Of a DNA stretch of 64,000 nt, positions 24,277 through 36,324 are shown piece by piece; the stretch's first letter is position 1, and every line of letters starts with the position of its first letter. The DNA comes from Lantana camara (Eukaryota; Streptophyta; Magnoliopsida; Lamiales; Verbenaceae): assembly GCA_037501455.1 (NCBI GenBank), contig CM074864.1, positions 31,398,001-31,462,000 on the forward strand. The letters are read 5' to 3'. The notes under the pieces are model-generated. The model made no database searches, had not been told where the DNA came from, and saw nothing but the letters and a program-made list of their open reading frames with translations. Position numbers and translations under genes: made by a program.

Positions 24277-24797
24277 ACCTCATTTATCTCTTAGTTTGCA
24301 GGTTTCTTTTTGGCTTGAGCTAGGCGGAAGTGAGTCTCCTGAGTCACACTTGTCAGTCTAGTTGGTATTAAGATGCATTTGTCGCATACTTTATTTATGT
24401 TATGTATTTATGTTTCACACTTGAAGGTTATGTTTATGTTCTACTTAGACTTAAACCCGCGTAGGGTTAGCAAGCTAGTATTTGGATGTTAGTAGATATT
24501 ATGATGATATTTATGTTGTTTATTATGTTGGATTATGAATTGATTCGGGACTAGGTATTTATGCTAGTTGAACCCGTCACCTGCTTTGCATGTTTTGTTT
24601 TAAATGCTTCCGCTATCTATTGTTGCTGGTTTTAATTGCTTCCGCACTCTGAGTTTGTCAAGTTAGATCCGCCTAGCCTAGTGTGTGAGTTGGTCTCCCG
24701 TTCGCTATGATTCGGATTCGGGCATGGACTTTCCATTTCGTGACCGGGTCTGGGTCCTAGTGCGGGGGATGTGGTATCCTCCCTTTGGGGTGCTACA

Positions 24798-26726
24798 GGT
24801 AAAATAGTATCCGGGCTGATCAAGGCACCGATACTTTAATAAAACCAAGTATGATATAACTTCGCTACTCCGTAGTGTCAATAGGGGATGAAACCCTAGA
24901 GACGATATATGGAATAAGTGGGAGGCAGGTATCTCTCCCAGGGAGGTTGTCTCCCTTATAAGTCTCTTGGCGTGGAGTAACTAACCTCCAGCAAAACTAT
25001 TACCAAGAGTTGGTGGCGGTCTGTGGCACAGATAATACCCTCGGCCCGATACCTTCCGGGTATTGCTCGACACAGCTGCGCGTCGGGGCCCATAATGATA
25101 ATGATAAGATATTTTTCTTGCTTAGTCGGGAATCAGTTCTTAGTAATAACAGGACTGAAATATATAATGTCCGAGTAAGATTCTGATTTCGACCTAAAAG
25201 TATTTTCCTCATAAAGAGGGATATTCTAATATGATACTATGTATATAGGATAATAAATCATAAATAATAGGTAGGCTTGAAAATAGGTTTTATATAGATA
25301 CATAGATATTAGCATGATTCCAGTTGAAAACATTTTAACCCTCACCTATACCGGTAGTCAGACATTGAAATGTGGATTCCAGCTTTCCTGAAATTATTGA
25401 CTATTATAGGCTTAGGACTAGGTTCTTTATTCTGACCAAATAAGCACATAAGGCATACAATATTCACATTTAAAAGAGTAACGAGTTAGATCTTATTATT
25501 CTAATCAGACAACCACATAAGGTATATGAAATCTAACATGTTAGAGAATTCCCGGTAAAACCTTATTTTAACCGTTTAGGGGAATTTAATTAATTAGTTA
25601 GGTTTCATGAATTCTTTAACCACTTAAATATTTATTACTCACATTATGATCATAATTGGAATATTAGAAATAAAGTTTAGGGTTTAATTCAACAATGTCG
25701 GTTGATTTGAAATTATTTTACAATTTACCGATTTTCGGAATAATTTAAATAAAATCTTTCTTTAAAAATTCCAAAACCTATTTTATATTTATTTTTAATT
25801 TAATTTAGAAATTAATTAATTACGGGTTGACCAAAAAGTCAAAATTACTATTGAAAACATTTACTATTCAATTTCTTGTGAATTAAACACTTTATAACAT
25901 AAAATCGAACACACACACACACACACACAATATCACACGTGCACTGTAATTGTTCAAGAACAATATGAATGTGTTCATAAGCTTATGAATATGTTCATAC
26001 TTATGAATATGTTCATACTAGTTCATGATCATATTTAATAAATTCTAAGTTCATAACACATAATTAAACTTATAATGTAGCACTTTATGTAACTTTAAGC
26101 ATGAAATTAATTCTAAATAAATTATTCTAGGCATGAACTTAATCAAATAAGATCATAAATATTTAAGCATATATTCACATTATATCATATCATAATTCAT
26201 GCATTTATTTAAATAAAATTCCATAATGTAGGCACATTGTTCATAAAACTAACAATTATGCATATATTTCATAAAATAAAATTCTTAAAGCATAATTTAA
26301 TTAAATCTAAGCATGCTATTATTATTATTGTACTAGAAACATAATATAAAGTATGAAATAATAAAAAAAATCACACCTTAGAGAGAGATTGATGGTTGTG
26401 GCGTGGAGAGAGAGAGAGAGAGAGAGAGAGATGATTTTGGTGTGAATGTTATGTTATGCTCTCTAGGGTATTTATAGTTAGGATTTAGGGGCTTATGTTG
26501 CAAATAACTATAGTTTAGGGTAGTGACTAAGGGTTTTAGGGTAGCTAGGTGTAGAGTGATGTATGAGATTATGTATACATGTATTATGTAATAAATACAT
26601 TTTAATAAAATAAATCTAAAATAGGGTAAAAATAATAACAAATATGTAAAAAAAATTTCTAAATTTTAGTTTGAAATGAGAAAAATTGCAAAAGAAAGAG
26701 AATCGAAAGAGCTTTCCGATGGTTAT
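24798..26726 (-). mobile_element. Element A 5' LTR, segment 2
   Basis: A continuation of the A-LTR after B, starting with the right GGTAA duplication and collinear with 5180-7030 of tandem unit 1. TATA box at 26468-26477 on the minus strand and an expanded GA run near 26405-26430. It is broken at GGTTAT by element C. Confidence 0.85.
26722..26726. repeat. Target site duplication of C, left
   Basis: GTTAT, repeated at 47716-47720. The empty site GATGGTTATAAACAC is present in the other A-LTR copies. Confidence 0.95.
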
Positions 26727-27202
26727 TGTAGCACCCCGAAAAGGCCACAACCCCGCACCGTCGTACCTCTCAAGTGACTAGGAGACCTAGCACCCAAGAA
26801 GCACGCCGGCGAACGGAGAAAACAGTACAAGATCAGAGTACTAAAAGGGAACATCGCAACGGAAATATGAGAAATTTAAAACTTTCAAAACATAAATCAG
26901 GAGACAAAAGAGGCTAGTAGCCAAGTACAAGGACTGTACAGGAATTGAGTATTGAAGGAGATATTTCGATAGAGTGTCAGGGAAAAATATGACTAGTGAA
27001 AACAAGTAACAAAGGACACCGGAGGCTAGACCGATAAGTACCTAATTGAACACCACATGATCATCCAGGGGGGTGGTGTCCAAGATGGTTCAAAAGAACC
27101 TGACCACAGGAGCACAACAAAGGATTTCCTATACTTCAAGATACCAGCCACCCAGCGATCACTGAACCTGAAACCATGAGGTCAGATAACAGGGTAGAGG
27201 TA

Positions 27203-27219
27203 TTAGTCAAAAGGACTAA
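27203..27219 (-). promoter_or_regulatory. LTR hairpin with CTAAT arm (C 3' LTR)
   Basis: The plus strand reads TTAGTC, AAAAG, GACTAA. On the minus strand the right arm gives GACTAATACC, and GGTTTCAG|GTTCAG follows within about 40 bases. An identical hairpin lies at 44342-44358 in the 5' LTR. Confidence 0.45.
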
Positions 27220-28769
27220 GTGAGGCATAACTTTTGAAACAATATAATTACTTAAAACTTTAGGTTTTCAGAAAAGGATTTACTTTGAAACTGTACTTTA
27301 AAACTGAAGTTCGGAATCTTTATTTCAGGATCGTACTTTGAAACAAGATTTCCAAGCAAGCACACACATGCACACACATCAGAGGTTCTGGTTCATATGT
27401 ACATTATAAACGGGGAATAGGGTACGGGATATTTTCCAAAAGTATGAACCAGACTTTAAAACCAAAGTTTGTCCGCAAGCTAGGCTATATCCATCCTTTA
27501 CTCCTCAAAAACATTTACAAGGTTGGTATCGAGATCCATTAGGACCCCGACACCCACATACACATGCACCACCCCTTCTCCCCTTAATGTCGTGCCCATG
27601 GAGCTACCCTGCGGTGACGTGCGAAACGGGAGGAATTTACCACCTCTCCCTACCTTCGATGTGGAGTAACCAACCTCCGATTAAACCATCACCTAGGTCA
27701 GTACGGCGGCCTGTATCATAGTAGCCATTGGCGCACGTCTCCCGGTCTACTACTTAACCATGCCTCCAGGGCCCAACATAACAAGATTTTCAAAGCTTGC
27801 ATTCAGAATAACAAAGTGCAAAAGCACACAGAGTTCAGAAGACTGAACCTTTCTTCAAAACAGTGTAGCAGTGTACAGGATGTATATCAGAGATCATTGA
27901 CTTTAAACTTGAAGCATTGTACCAAAATGGGAAAGCGTTTAACTTGAAAGATAAGAATCTTTGCACCCGAAGGCATTGCTTTTGAAATCATTTGAATACG
28001 TAGGAATATTCATGGTTCCAGTTGAAATAGTTTAAACCTCACCTACAGAAACGATATTATGCAATAATACCAGAGCCACAGTAAATCCGGACTTCACCTG
28101 TGAGCGGTGAATGATTAAGTTTCTATCCAAAAACCATATAGTCACATAAGCAAGTAGGGATGACCTCAAAACATTCAATAGCACATAATGATATCACATG
28201 TACAGGACGAAACATTATCAAAGCATATCATATCATGTGGCGAGATTTCGTGATAATTATTCCACAATCATCAAAGCATGAGGGCATAATTGGATTCATG
28301 TAACGTTATACATAGGAGAGTAATACCATTTAATGCAGGAGAATCATTTAACTAAGAATGGAACATTGATTCCGAGTTATCCTTAATCTTGAGTTAATAG
28401 ATCAATGCAAATCAAACAATCTTTTATCAATTTATGATCATAGACATGAGCCTTAAGGAACTAAGTTCCAAACTATATTAATGATTCATGATTGAGTGAG
28501 GATATCCAAGTATTGAAGTATAAGATCAACAAGAATGAGGAACACTTAAATAAGGAATAATCTTTTCGAAGAAAGGATTCAAGTAAACGATTAGTCTCAG
28601 TTGAAAGCTCGTGTCAAGAACTCAAGGGTATATATTCTTAGGGTCTTAAACCAATCTCATTTAGGAAAGGAATGTGAACTTTGAAACCTGCTTTGATCCC
28701 CTGTTTTTGAGAATTTTTGAAGAAGGCTTCGACCGTTGAATTTGTCTCTTCAAAACGATCGTTTAGGTT

Positions 28770-28826
28770 AAAAGTCAAAAGTCAAAGGTCAAGGGTCAAA
28801 GGTCAAGGTCAACGGTCAACGGTCAC
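28770..28826 (-). repeat. GTCAA heptamer array (minus-strand TTGAC W-box cores), C 3' LTR
   Basis: Seven to eight GTCAA units spaced 6-7 bp (GTCAAAG, GTCAACG, GTCAAGG variants). On the element's sense strand these are TTGAC/TTGACC, the core of the W-box bound by plant WRKY factors. The array is repeated with altered spacing at 45912-45971. Binding is inferred only. Confidence 0.6.
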
Positions 28827-28835
28827 TATTCAAGT

Positions 28836-29110
28836 ATACGGTTTACATACTGTATGTATACCGTACTTATACTGTATGTATACGTGTATTTATATAATAT
28901 GTATACGGTATTTATACGGGGATACCTATCGTATTTATACAGTATTTATATAGGATACATACAGTATTTATACAAGAATACATGTGGTATTTATACTAGA
29001 ATACATACGATATTTATACAAAAATACATACGTATTTATTATGAAAATACACATAGTATTTATACGAATGTATGCACGTATTCATACACATTGGAATCAA
29101 ATACGTATAC
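28836..29110. repeat. TATAC-type minisatellite in C 3' LTR
   Basis: Degenerate tandem units of roughly 20-25 bp with the core ATACGGTATTTATAC. The homologous array in the 5' LTR (45978-46290) has a different unit composition, so it varies between the two LTRs of one element. The open frames rich in YIYC/YLY that cross it are artefacts of the repeat. Confidence 0.75.
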
Positions 29111-30246
29111 GTATATTATACATGTATACCATAACATATATCAATTGGTCAAGTATAATTATGTAACAATTAATTAAACATGTAACATTTAAAACTATAT
29201 GTTATACTTTAATTACGTAACATTAAATAGCATGCAACATTAAATTAACTCATGTAATAAATTAAATTACCTAAGTATGATCATAAAATAATTAAAATGT
29301 GACATATAACATGCTAGAATAATTGTCACATAATTAATTTGTCACAAAATTAAATTATGTAACACATTTCATAATAAACTATACTATAAGAAACATAATT
29401 CATAAATTGATGAATATTTAAAACATAAATTAAAACACATAATTCATGCATAAAATAAAAACATATATTAAAACCTAAACCTAAATAAATTAAAACATAA
29501 AATAAAACATATATGAAAACATAAATTAAACTAATTAAAACATAAAAAAAAATAAGAAAACTAACGTTACAAGGTGGGAGGGGTTCGGTCCTAGGGGGAG
29601 AGAAAGAGAATGGAGTGATCACAAAATGAGACCCCAACACACTTATCTATAGCTGTTGGGAAGGACCAAAGTGCAATAAATATTTACTTTAGGGACTTGA
29701 CGAGGGGTATTTTATGAAATTTTCAAAAATAGGTTTCCTTCTTTACATAATTGTCACAGCAGGGGTATTCTGTTAATTTTACCTTTCTCCTGAGTATTTT
29801 TGAAGTTGGAAAAGTGTCCAAGAGTTAGGAAATAAAATTAGCTTCGAAACGGTTACTCACGGGTCGAAATCGGACGTACGGTTTAAAAGTTATAAGCTCC
29901 GGAAGATAGGGTTTTCTTGAATTTCGAAAATTGTTTTAATTATGAAATAAATACTTAGAGTATGATTTGAAGGTCCAAAAATCTTTCCAAAAGTGTAGGA
30001 AAAATCGAGGGACGTTATGGTGATGATCTCAAGGGTTAAATCATCCTATCGAAGGAAATATATCCTACCGACGGAAATTTTTATTTGAAAATAAATTCTT
30101 AAATTGCTCTGGACACATAAACGAAACCTCAAAGCATTGAAAAGAGAGTTGAAAATTTCTAAGAAAGTAGGTATAGGTTCTTTGAGGTCTCTCGAATAAA
30201 ATGGCGTAGTGCTGGTTCGGAAAATGAATAGTACTTTTGACAATCT

Positions 30247-30288
30247 CCCCCCCCCCCCCCCCCTCCCTCTCCCCTCCCCTCCCCTAAA
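30247..30288 (-). other. Expanded polypurine tract of C (G-run)
   Basis: The plus strand carries a run of about 18 C followed by repeated CCCCT. The minus strand is therefore a long G-run with four or more GGGG blocks, capable in principle of forming a G-quadruplex. It stands where the polypurine tract should be, at the edge of the LTR deletion. Confidence 0.6.
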
Positions 30289-33060
30289 AGGAATCCGTCC
30301 TCAGATTCCACAACCGTTCTAGGGACAACTTAGGGTAATGTTCTTGTATCCTTCTTTGGTTACCACATTACTTTCCAAATGTTGTGTCTTTTCTCAGGAG
30401 TTGTTCTTAGGTGATTTTCCAATATCTCAATCCAAGTAACTTTATTTCTAAAAATCTTTATCTGGATTAAACCATCGGTTGAGGTTGATCCTCACGGTAC
30501 TTCCTTCATTACCAAAATTTAGGACGACTTAGCAAAGTACTCGACATCTAATGCACATGCCTTCATCATGTCCTCTAGAATCTTTATCATCCCCAGTGAC
30601 TATCCATATGTCTGAGGATGGGCTATTATGGTGAAGTCTAAGTTTCTTCCCATAACTCTGGAATACTCTGCCGAAATTATGATGTAAACTTTGGATCCCT
30701 ATCAGCCGCTATATTAGCCGGTGCTCCATGAGATCTCACAATCTCCTCTCGATACCGTTTTGCCCAAGAGTTATCCTTGTTTGCTATCTGAACTGATAAA
30801 AAAATATGCTGATTTAATCAATCTATAAACTATGACCCTTATACTGTTCTGTCCTCTTCCGTCTCACGGTAAGCTGGTGATAAGGTCCATAGTTGTTGAT
30901 TTATCTCCAAGTTTGAATTGGCAGTGCTTATAACTTTCCGCCTGGCTTTGGGTATTTTGGTTTATCCTCTTGAGAAGCTGAGCATTTTTGGACATTTTAA
31001 GCTACGTCTCTTTCCATTCCATTCCCTCAGAGGTGTTTTGTGAGATCCTGATGCATTTTTGTCCCTCCAGGATGTATCGTATATTATGTCTCGTGTGCCT
31101 CATCTTATTCTTCTTCTTGAATTACTGAAGGCACACCAACTCTGCCTTTACACCTCAAAATCCCATCTTCACTAACTCTAGACTTCGGTCTCGTCATCCT
31201 TTCCTTTGAAACGGTGAACATTCCTTGATCCACGTATCATTAGATTGTGCTTTCAGCCCTTCCTATTTCAGTGGTGATAATATATCAGGGTAGCTAGTCT
31301 AGCTTTCCGACCTAGCACATCAGCTACCATATTAGCTTCTTAAGATGGTACCAAATTATGCGGTCATGGTCCTCCTGACGGAACAGATAGAATAAACTCT
31401 TTTGATTTGTGAAAACTTCAAATATAACCCAATAAAGGTAATGCTTCCACTTGATAAGAGCGAAAACGATTCCTGATAACTCCAAGTCATATGTAAGGTA
31501 ATTGATCTCATGTGGTTTAAGATTTCTTGAAGTATGCACTATTATTTCTCCATATCGCATCAAAATGTTATCTCTCCTTCTTTTGATGCATTTGTATGGG
31601 TTGTATAACCTCCGTTCCTTCAAAGAAATTCCTTGACGGTTTCCACTTCACAATTGTTTCAATTTTTGAGAGATCCACACTAATACCTAAACAGTTGCGA
31701 TACGCCCGAGATTGTGACTCTTTTTCCAGCCAAAATTTACATTATCTGAACTTGGCTTATGGCTTGTGATCCAGCAAAGTGTTTATCACTAAAGCAAGGA
31801 GGTCCTTTTTACTCTTTCAACAAGGTTGTTATGGGTACATAAGCCGATCTTTATGTAATTTCTTTGGAGACACTTTATAATATTCCATCTGGCAAGAAGC
31901 CTTTACTTTAGATGTATTCTGTGATAATATCAAATCCATCACTGTTTCTATCCTTGAAGGTTTATCTGCAACTTCCTGAGCCAGAAGTGATAAGATCAAA
32001 GAATGTTTCTCTTTTCTGTCTAAAATTGTATTCATTGAACTTAGTAGTTGACTTGTGCTCCAACGAAGTGCCCAATACTAGGTGTCATATGAATCATGCA
32101 TCTTTAGCCATTAAGTACATCAGGATGTTGCCAACGGAGCTCAGGATAACTTGTAAAGATATCCTCTGGAAACCTAACATATTCTCAATTATTGTATATA
32201 TAATCGTTAATTCCTCGATATCTTTGTGAAACGGAGTGCCCTTAGTCCTATATGGAAAACGGTCGTGGAACATCCTTCTTTGACCTTCAATTGGGGACAC
32301 GTTGCCCCTATTCAAATCTAACTTGAAGCATAATCGAAAATCTCATGGTTTTCCAAATAACTTCTCGATCAGCGGTAGGGGATATCATATTTTTCTTACT
32401 ATCAGGTAATTCAGTTCTCTTCGTATCATTATACCAACTGGATGTTTCACATAACGCGAGCGTTTCCTACAACAACGCGCAATGGTATTTACACCTCAAC
32501 TTTATAACTTTAATAGGTTACTTCTTCCATCCTCTTGTACTCAGTTGGAGTTGTTCATTATGGTTTTCCTCAAAAGTGATCTTACTTCCCTCCTGGCTGA
32601 TATAGTCTTAACACACTTATGCTCTGGAGGTAATAAGTTTCGGTGTCCAAGGACTCCTTTAAGAACTCATATACTACCTCCATTCCTCTTACAGAGTTGA
32701 TCTTTATTGATTATTCAAAGAATAGGCTACGTCGTCCCACGAAGATTACTATTTAACTTCCCATAACACATACTTTATTTCTTGTACTTCCCAACCTTTA
32801 TCCTTTCCTTGGATGATCCCATATCTCATTCCAGTAGCATGACAGAATTCGACGAATAGTAGCGATTAACATCCGATAAAGTTATGCGTTTATATACTAA
32901 TGGTACAACAAAGCAAATCTCAAAAGAGATTTAATGTGATGTTTGCATGACCAAGTACTTAATAGGAACAAGTACGCACACATATAACTTTGATGTAATG
33001 AATGCATGGCGCCAGGGTTATAGAACCTTAACTGGCGTGTTAAGAGCGTATACCGTACTT
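30289..33060 (-). pseudogene. pol: Element C pol remnant, strongly decayed
   Basis: Recognisable islands on the minus strand are: a chromodomain/C-terminal relic just inside the polypurine tract (ESEDG near 30300); integrase-like relics around 30600-31130; an RNase H stretch LKPHEINYLTYDLELSGI with EVFTNQKSLFYLF (31623-31324), where the usual TDH/TDQ aspartate is Asn; and a protease relic YNPGAMHS near 33010. Long intervening parts have no readable frame. It is much older or faster-decaying than A's pol. Confidence 0.65.
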
Positions 33061-33790
33061 CTGGCCATATCAACGAAATCCGAGTTCCCACTTCATTCCA
33101 AAGCAGGTACTTTTGGAAGTCAGGAACAACAATTAAACTATAATGCATGTGGGTTAGGAATGGCGCACAGCATGTCACAGAGGCAATATTCATGAAACAC
33201 GTATGCATGTCATAGAGCACTTATTAGCAAATATCAAGTACATATCAAATTGGAGAACCAAAGCCAATCAGCATCCATTATTCAATCAGTGATATTCAAG
33301 TAACAATTATATATCAGGAATCATCAATTATCAATTAGCTAGTACTTGTCAACACAGGGAACAACAAGTCATCAAAGTTCAGTATTCAAGTAATCAATAT
33401 CCAATTAGCACATAAAACACATTGTATATGGACCTTGTTGGTATCTTGAAGTGACTCTAGGACTTGAAGCATGATCGGGCTGGAAGTGTAAATAGGAAAT
33501 TTCCATAAGTTGGAGATGCATGTAAGACGATGAAGGAGGTAAAAATCTCAAAATTGTAACCTCTAAGGAGCGAATGGTTTTCCAAAGTACTGAAAGACTC
33601 AATAGAACTCAAGAGTTTTGATGTTGATAAAACTAGACGGTTGACTCGGTTGAAAAAAGCTTTTAGTACTACAATTGTAACAAATCACATGCTGGTCGGC
33701 CGCCCCAAACAGTGATCAATCACAATTTAAGCACTAATGACACGAGAATACTTGTGAGACTCTAAGAACCCCAGATTTTCGTAACCTGGG
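33061..33790 (-). other. Leader of element C without gag
   Basis: About 0.7 kb between the primer-binding site and the protease relic, homologous to A's leader at 19611-20120 and likewise without gag motifs. Confidence 0.55.
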
Positions 33791-33803
33791 GCTCTGATAC
33801 CAC
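33791..33803 (-). other. Primer-binding site of element C
   Basis: Plus strand GCTCTGATACCAC; the minus strand matches the initiator tRNA-Met complement. Its LTR starts 7 bases away at 33810. Confidence 0.85.
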
Positions 33804-33809
33804 CTTAGT

Positions 33810-34142
33810 TGTAGCACCCCGAAGAGGCCACAACCCCGCACCGTCGTACCTCTCAAGTGACCAGGAGACCTCGCACCCAAGAAGTACGCCGGCGAACGGA
33901 TAAAACATTACAAGATCAGAGTACTAAAAGGGAACATTGCAGCGGAAATATGAGAAATTTAAAACTTTCAAAACATAAGTCAGGAGAAAAAAGAGGCTAG
34001 TAGCCAAGTACAAGGACTGTACAGGAATTGAGTATTGAAGGAGATATTTCGATAGAGTGTCAGGGAAAAATATGACTAGTGAAAACAAGTAACAAAGGAC
34101 ACCGGAGGCTAGACCGATAAGTACCTAATTGAACACTACATG
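33810..34142 (-). mobile_element. Element C 5' LTR, segment 1
   Basis: Starts TGTAGCACCCCG next to the primer-binding site and matches 26727-27055 of the 3' LTR. It ends with ACATG (34138-34142), the left target duplication of copia element E. Confidence 0.85.
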
Positions 34143-35280
34143 TGTTAGGAATAGTGCCCTAGAAAGCCGATTGTATATCCGCTTTGTGCTTTTCCTTATT
34201 GTAATCACAGACAATCTTTGAATAAAATAACGAATTGAGGCAACACTTCTTTATATGCTCTTGTTTGGTATGCGTTTACTTTAGCTGTGCATGTATGAGA
34301 ACTCCCCTAATCCTGATGACTTTAGGACTCTACCATTTAGGTGAAATGGTTCATGAAACGAGCCCTATATCACATAAGTCATGATTAGTAAAATACTCCA
34401 AGCCGATGAGTCCTACAGACAGTGGGAGTGTCAACCTGACTCCTCTAAGGCTTGCTTATGGGATCACGCCCTTAAGAAGGACCACCTTGTTTCATGGAGG
34501 TGGAAAGTGTATAGTTGATGCGTGCGTGATACATGAGGGTGCTTACTTTAATAAGTAAGTTCACTGAGGTGCCCCGTGTGAGAACATTCCTAAATGGGAA
34601 AGGAAGTTAGGAAATGGAAACTTCCAGATTAGGAAATATCTCACGAGTCATTGATGTGATTAATTGATCCTTAGACTTGAGGTTCCTTGTCACTTTATGA
34701 GTTAACTCTATAGTCTTAGGTATAAGCTTTAAAGGGTGTCGCCTTAGACAACTGATTCAAGGCTTATGCTGGGGCTGCACAAGTGATTCATGAAAGTGAA
34801 TGAGAATCAAGAAAGGACCTACACTTGCATTTGCAAGGTGATCTCTTATTGTGTAAGTCATTCATATGCCATATGGAGTCCTTGGCCAAGGCAGTAGATC
34901 AAGACATCAAGAAAAGGGTTTCTTGGATTGAGATCAAATGGATATGAAATGCACTTAGCTTTAAGACCGGATTATTAGGGTTCTGATTATTCCCTTACCC
35001 TAGATCTTGGTTGAGAGATAGTAAGTAGGAGGATTGTATCTCACATGAATCAATGACTTAAAGGTTCTGTCGAATCCGAACATTCCAATTCAGCTAGGGG
35101 TTAAACACCTGTTGCTAGACTATGGTCGTTTAATCTGTGGACTGATTAATTAATTAGTGAATTAATTAATTAGGGTCACTGCTAATTGAATTGAGAACCT
35201 AGAGGGTCACACACAATAACTTGGTTACATGAGTTGAGGCTTGAAAATGATTAAACGAGTTAATCGGGCCAAGAGGGTTC

Positions 35281-35345
35281 CACACGTGTGAAGTCACACG
35301 TGTGGCTCACGTGAGTGACACGTGTCACAGACGTGTGTATATATA
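35281..35345. promoter_or_regulatory. G-box (CACGTG) cluster in E 5' LTR
   Basis: Four CACGTG cores and one extra ACGTG within about 60 bp, mostly inside larger palindromes such as CACACGTGTG and GACACGTGTC. The cluster lies about 330 bp upstream of the TATA box. In plants, G-boxes/ABREs are bound by bZIP and bHLH factors. The 3' LTR has six cores because of a 15 bp duplication (43400-43475). Confidence 0.65.
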
Positions 35346-35665
35346 TATATATTAAATGATTAATTTAGTTAATTATTTAATAGACTTTGGTTTAATTTTG
35401 AATTAAAAAGAAAGTCTAATTTTGGAGAAAATAATCTAGTTAATTAATTATGAATTAATTAATTAGATAAAATAAGTTATTTATTTTTATAATAAATAAA
35501 GTATAAAATTATCCAAAAATAGGTTGGATATTTTTAGCTCTCTTAAAAGTTGACTTGAAATAGAATTCAAAGTCAAAGTTGGAAAATACTTGATGATCAA
35601 GTAATAGGAGAGAGGGACCAAAATCCTAGCCCATAAAGGACTAGGAATTTCGGCACTCCCCTCTC

Positions 35666-35673
35666 TATAAATA
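35666..35673 (+). promoter_or_regulatory. TATA box of E 5' LTR
   Basis: TATAAATA, conserved in the 3' LTR at 43801-43808 and in related copia LTRs (TATATATA at 52036; TATAAATA on minus at 49736-49743). Confidence 0.7.
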
Positions 35674-36061
35674 GGGGAGCTCGAGCTCCTTATGGAGCTA
35701 ATAGACAATTCTTGGTTCATGTGTTGAACACCTTCCTTTCTCCAAGATTAAATTAAACCCTAGGTTAAGCCTAAACACTAACTAGAGAACTAGCATCCTT
35801 ACTAGTTAGATTGTGATCAAGTTGGTGGACTTTCTCTAGAGACTTCAAGTTAGAAGTTTGAAGATTCGAGCTTTACCAAGGAGAGGGGATCAAGCCGCGA
35901 GAAGAGCGTTCTTGGGTGGCTTGAAACGCTTCAAGAAAGAATAAAAGAAAAGTAAGTTTTCTATCTTTACGAATTTGGTTACACGATTGCGAGTTCAAGG
36001 TCCTTTTGTTGGGAAAATTTTTTTAAATTCCGCTGCTTTCTGATTCGTGTTTTCCAACAAG

Positions 36062-36074
36062 TGGTATCAGAGCC
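36062..36074 (+). other. Primer-binding site of E
   Basis: TGGTATCAGAGCC, complementary to initiator tRNA-Met, 2 bases after the 5' LTR end. Confidence 0.95.
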
Positions 36075-36324
36075 ACCTCGTTAATCGTGTTTCTGATTCG
36101 TCTCAATTATTCTGAATTTGGTAGAAATTCTTAGGCTTAGATGCGAATTAGGTATTCATGAGTTCTTTTAGAAAGCCTGAAATACGAAACTGTAATTTTT
36201 CCTGAATTTCTGAAACTGTTTTCTTAAATTGTGATTTTGAAAACCGTTTTGATTGAAATATGTTTAAATCGAATTTTTAATTTTTGGATTGAACCGGGTT
36301 TTCGAGAAACCCAGAAATACGAAA

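Larger units (their letters stand above)
20796..24797 (+). mobile_element. B: solo LTR, about 4.0 kb, inserted in A-LTR
   Basis: It begins TGTAACACCCCGC, ends TTTGGGGTGCTACA and is flanked by exact 5 bp duplications (GGTAA). There is no primer site, polypurine tract or pol, so this is one LTR left after LTR-LTR recombination, or a terminal-repeat derivative. It has a gene-like leader with proline/serine-rich open frames (21161-22129), a (TA)n tract, a CAGGTGAGG motif near 23470, the hairpin at 24261-24274, TTTGCAG|GT at 24301 and the CTAGGCGG block. Its 3' end is related to the ends of D, F, N, G and H. Confidence 0.85.
26727..30246 (-). mobile_element. Element C 3' LTR (5'-truncated on minus strand)
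   Basis: Collinear with 33810-34142 plus 44195-47398 of the 5' LTR. About 0.32 kb at the right end (equivalent of 47399-47715) is missing and the sequence passes straight into a C-rich run, so the LTR start next to the polypurine tract is deleted. Its TATA region reads CTATAGATA on the minus strand, where the 5' LTR has CTATAAATA. Confidence 0.75.
34143..36059 (+). mobile_element. E 5' LTR (1.9 kb)
   Basis: Starts TGTTAGGAATAGTG, ends TTTTCCAACA. It contains a cluster of CACGTG motifs at 35281-35345 and a TATAAATA box at 35666-35673 followed by a GGGGAGCTCGAGCTCC palindrome, giving a plausible U3/R boundary shortly after 35690. Confidence 0.95.

Noticed and set aside
20796..24797. B as a host gene with introns (leader, splice-like sites, open frames)
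   Set aside because: Exact 5 bp target duplication, TGTAACA/TGCTACA-type termini and an end block shared with other LTRs show it is a solo LTR.
28717..29177. Frames rich in YLYCMYT and YTRI (also at 45856-46344)
   Set aside because: Translations of the TATAC minisatellite and the GTCAA array in C's LTR; no start context or homology.
36062..36074. tRNA-like sequence TGGTATCAGAGCC
   Set aside because: It is a primer-binding site complementary to a tRNA end; no cloverleaf surrounds it. The same holds at 20121 and 33791.
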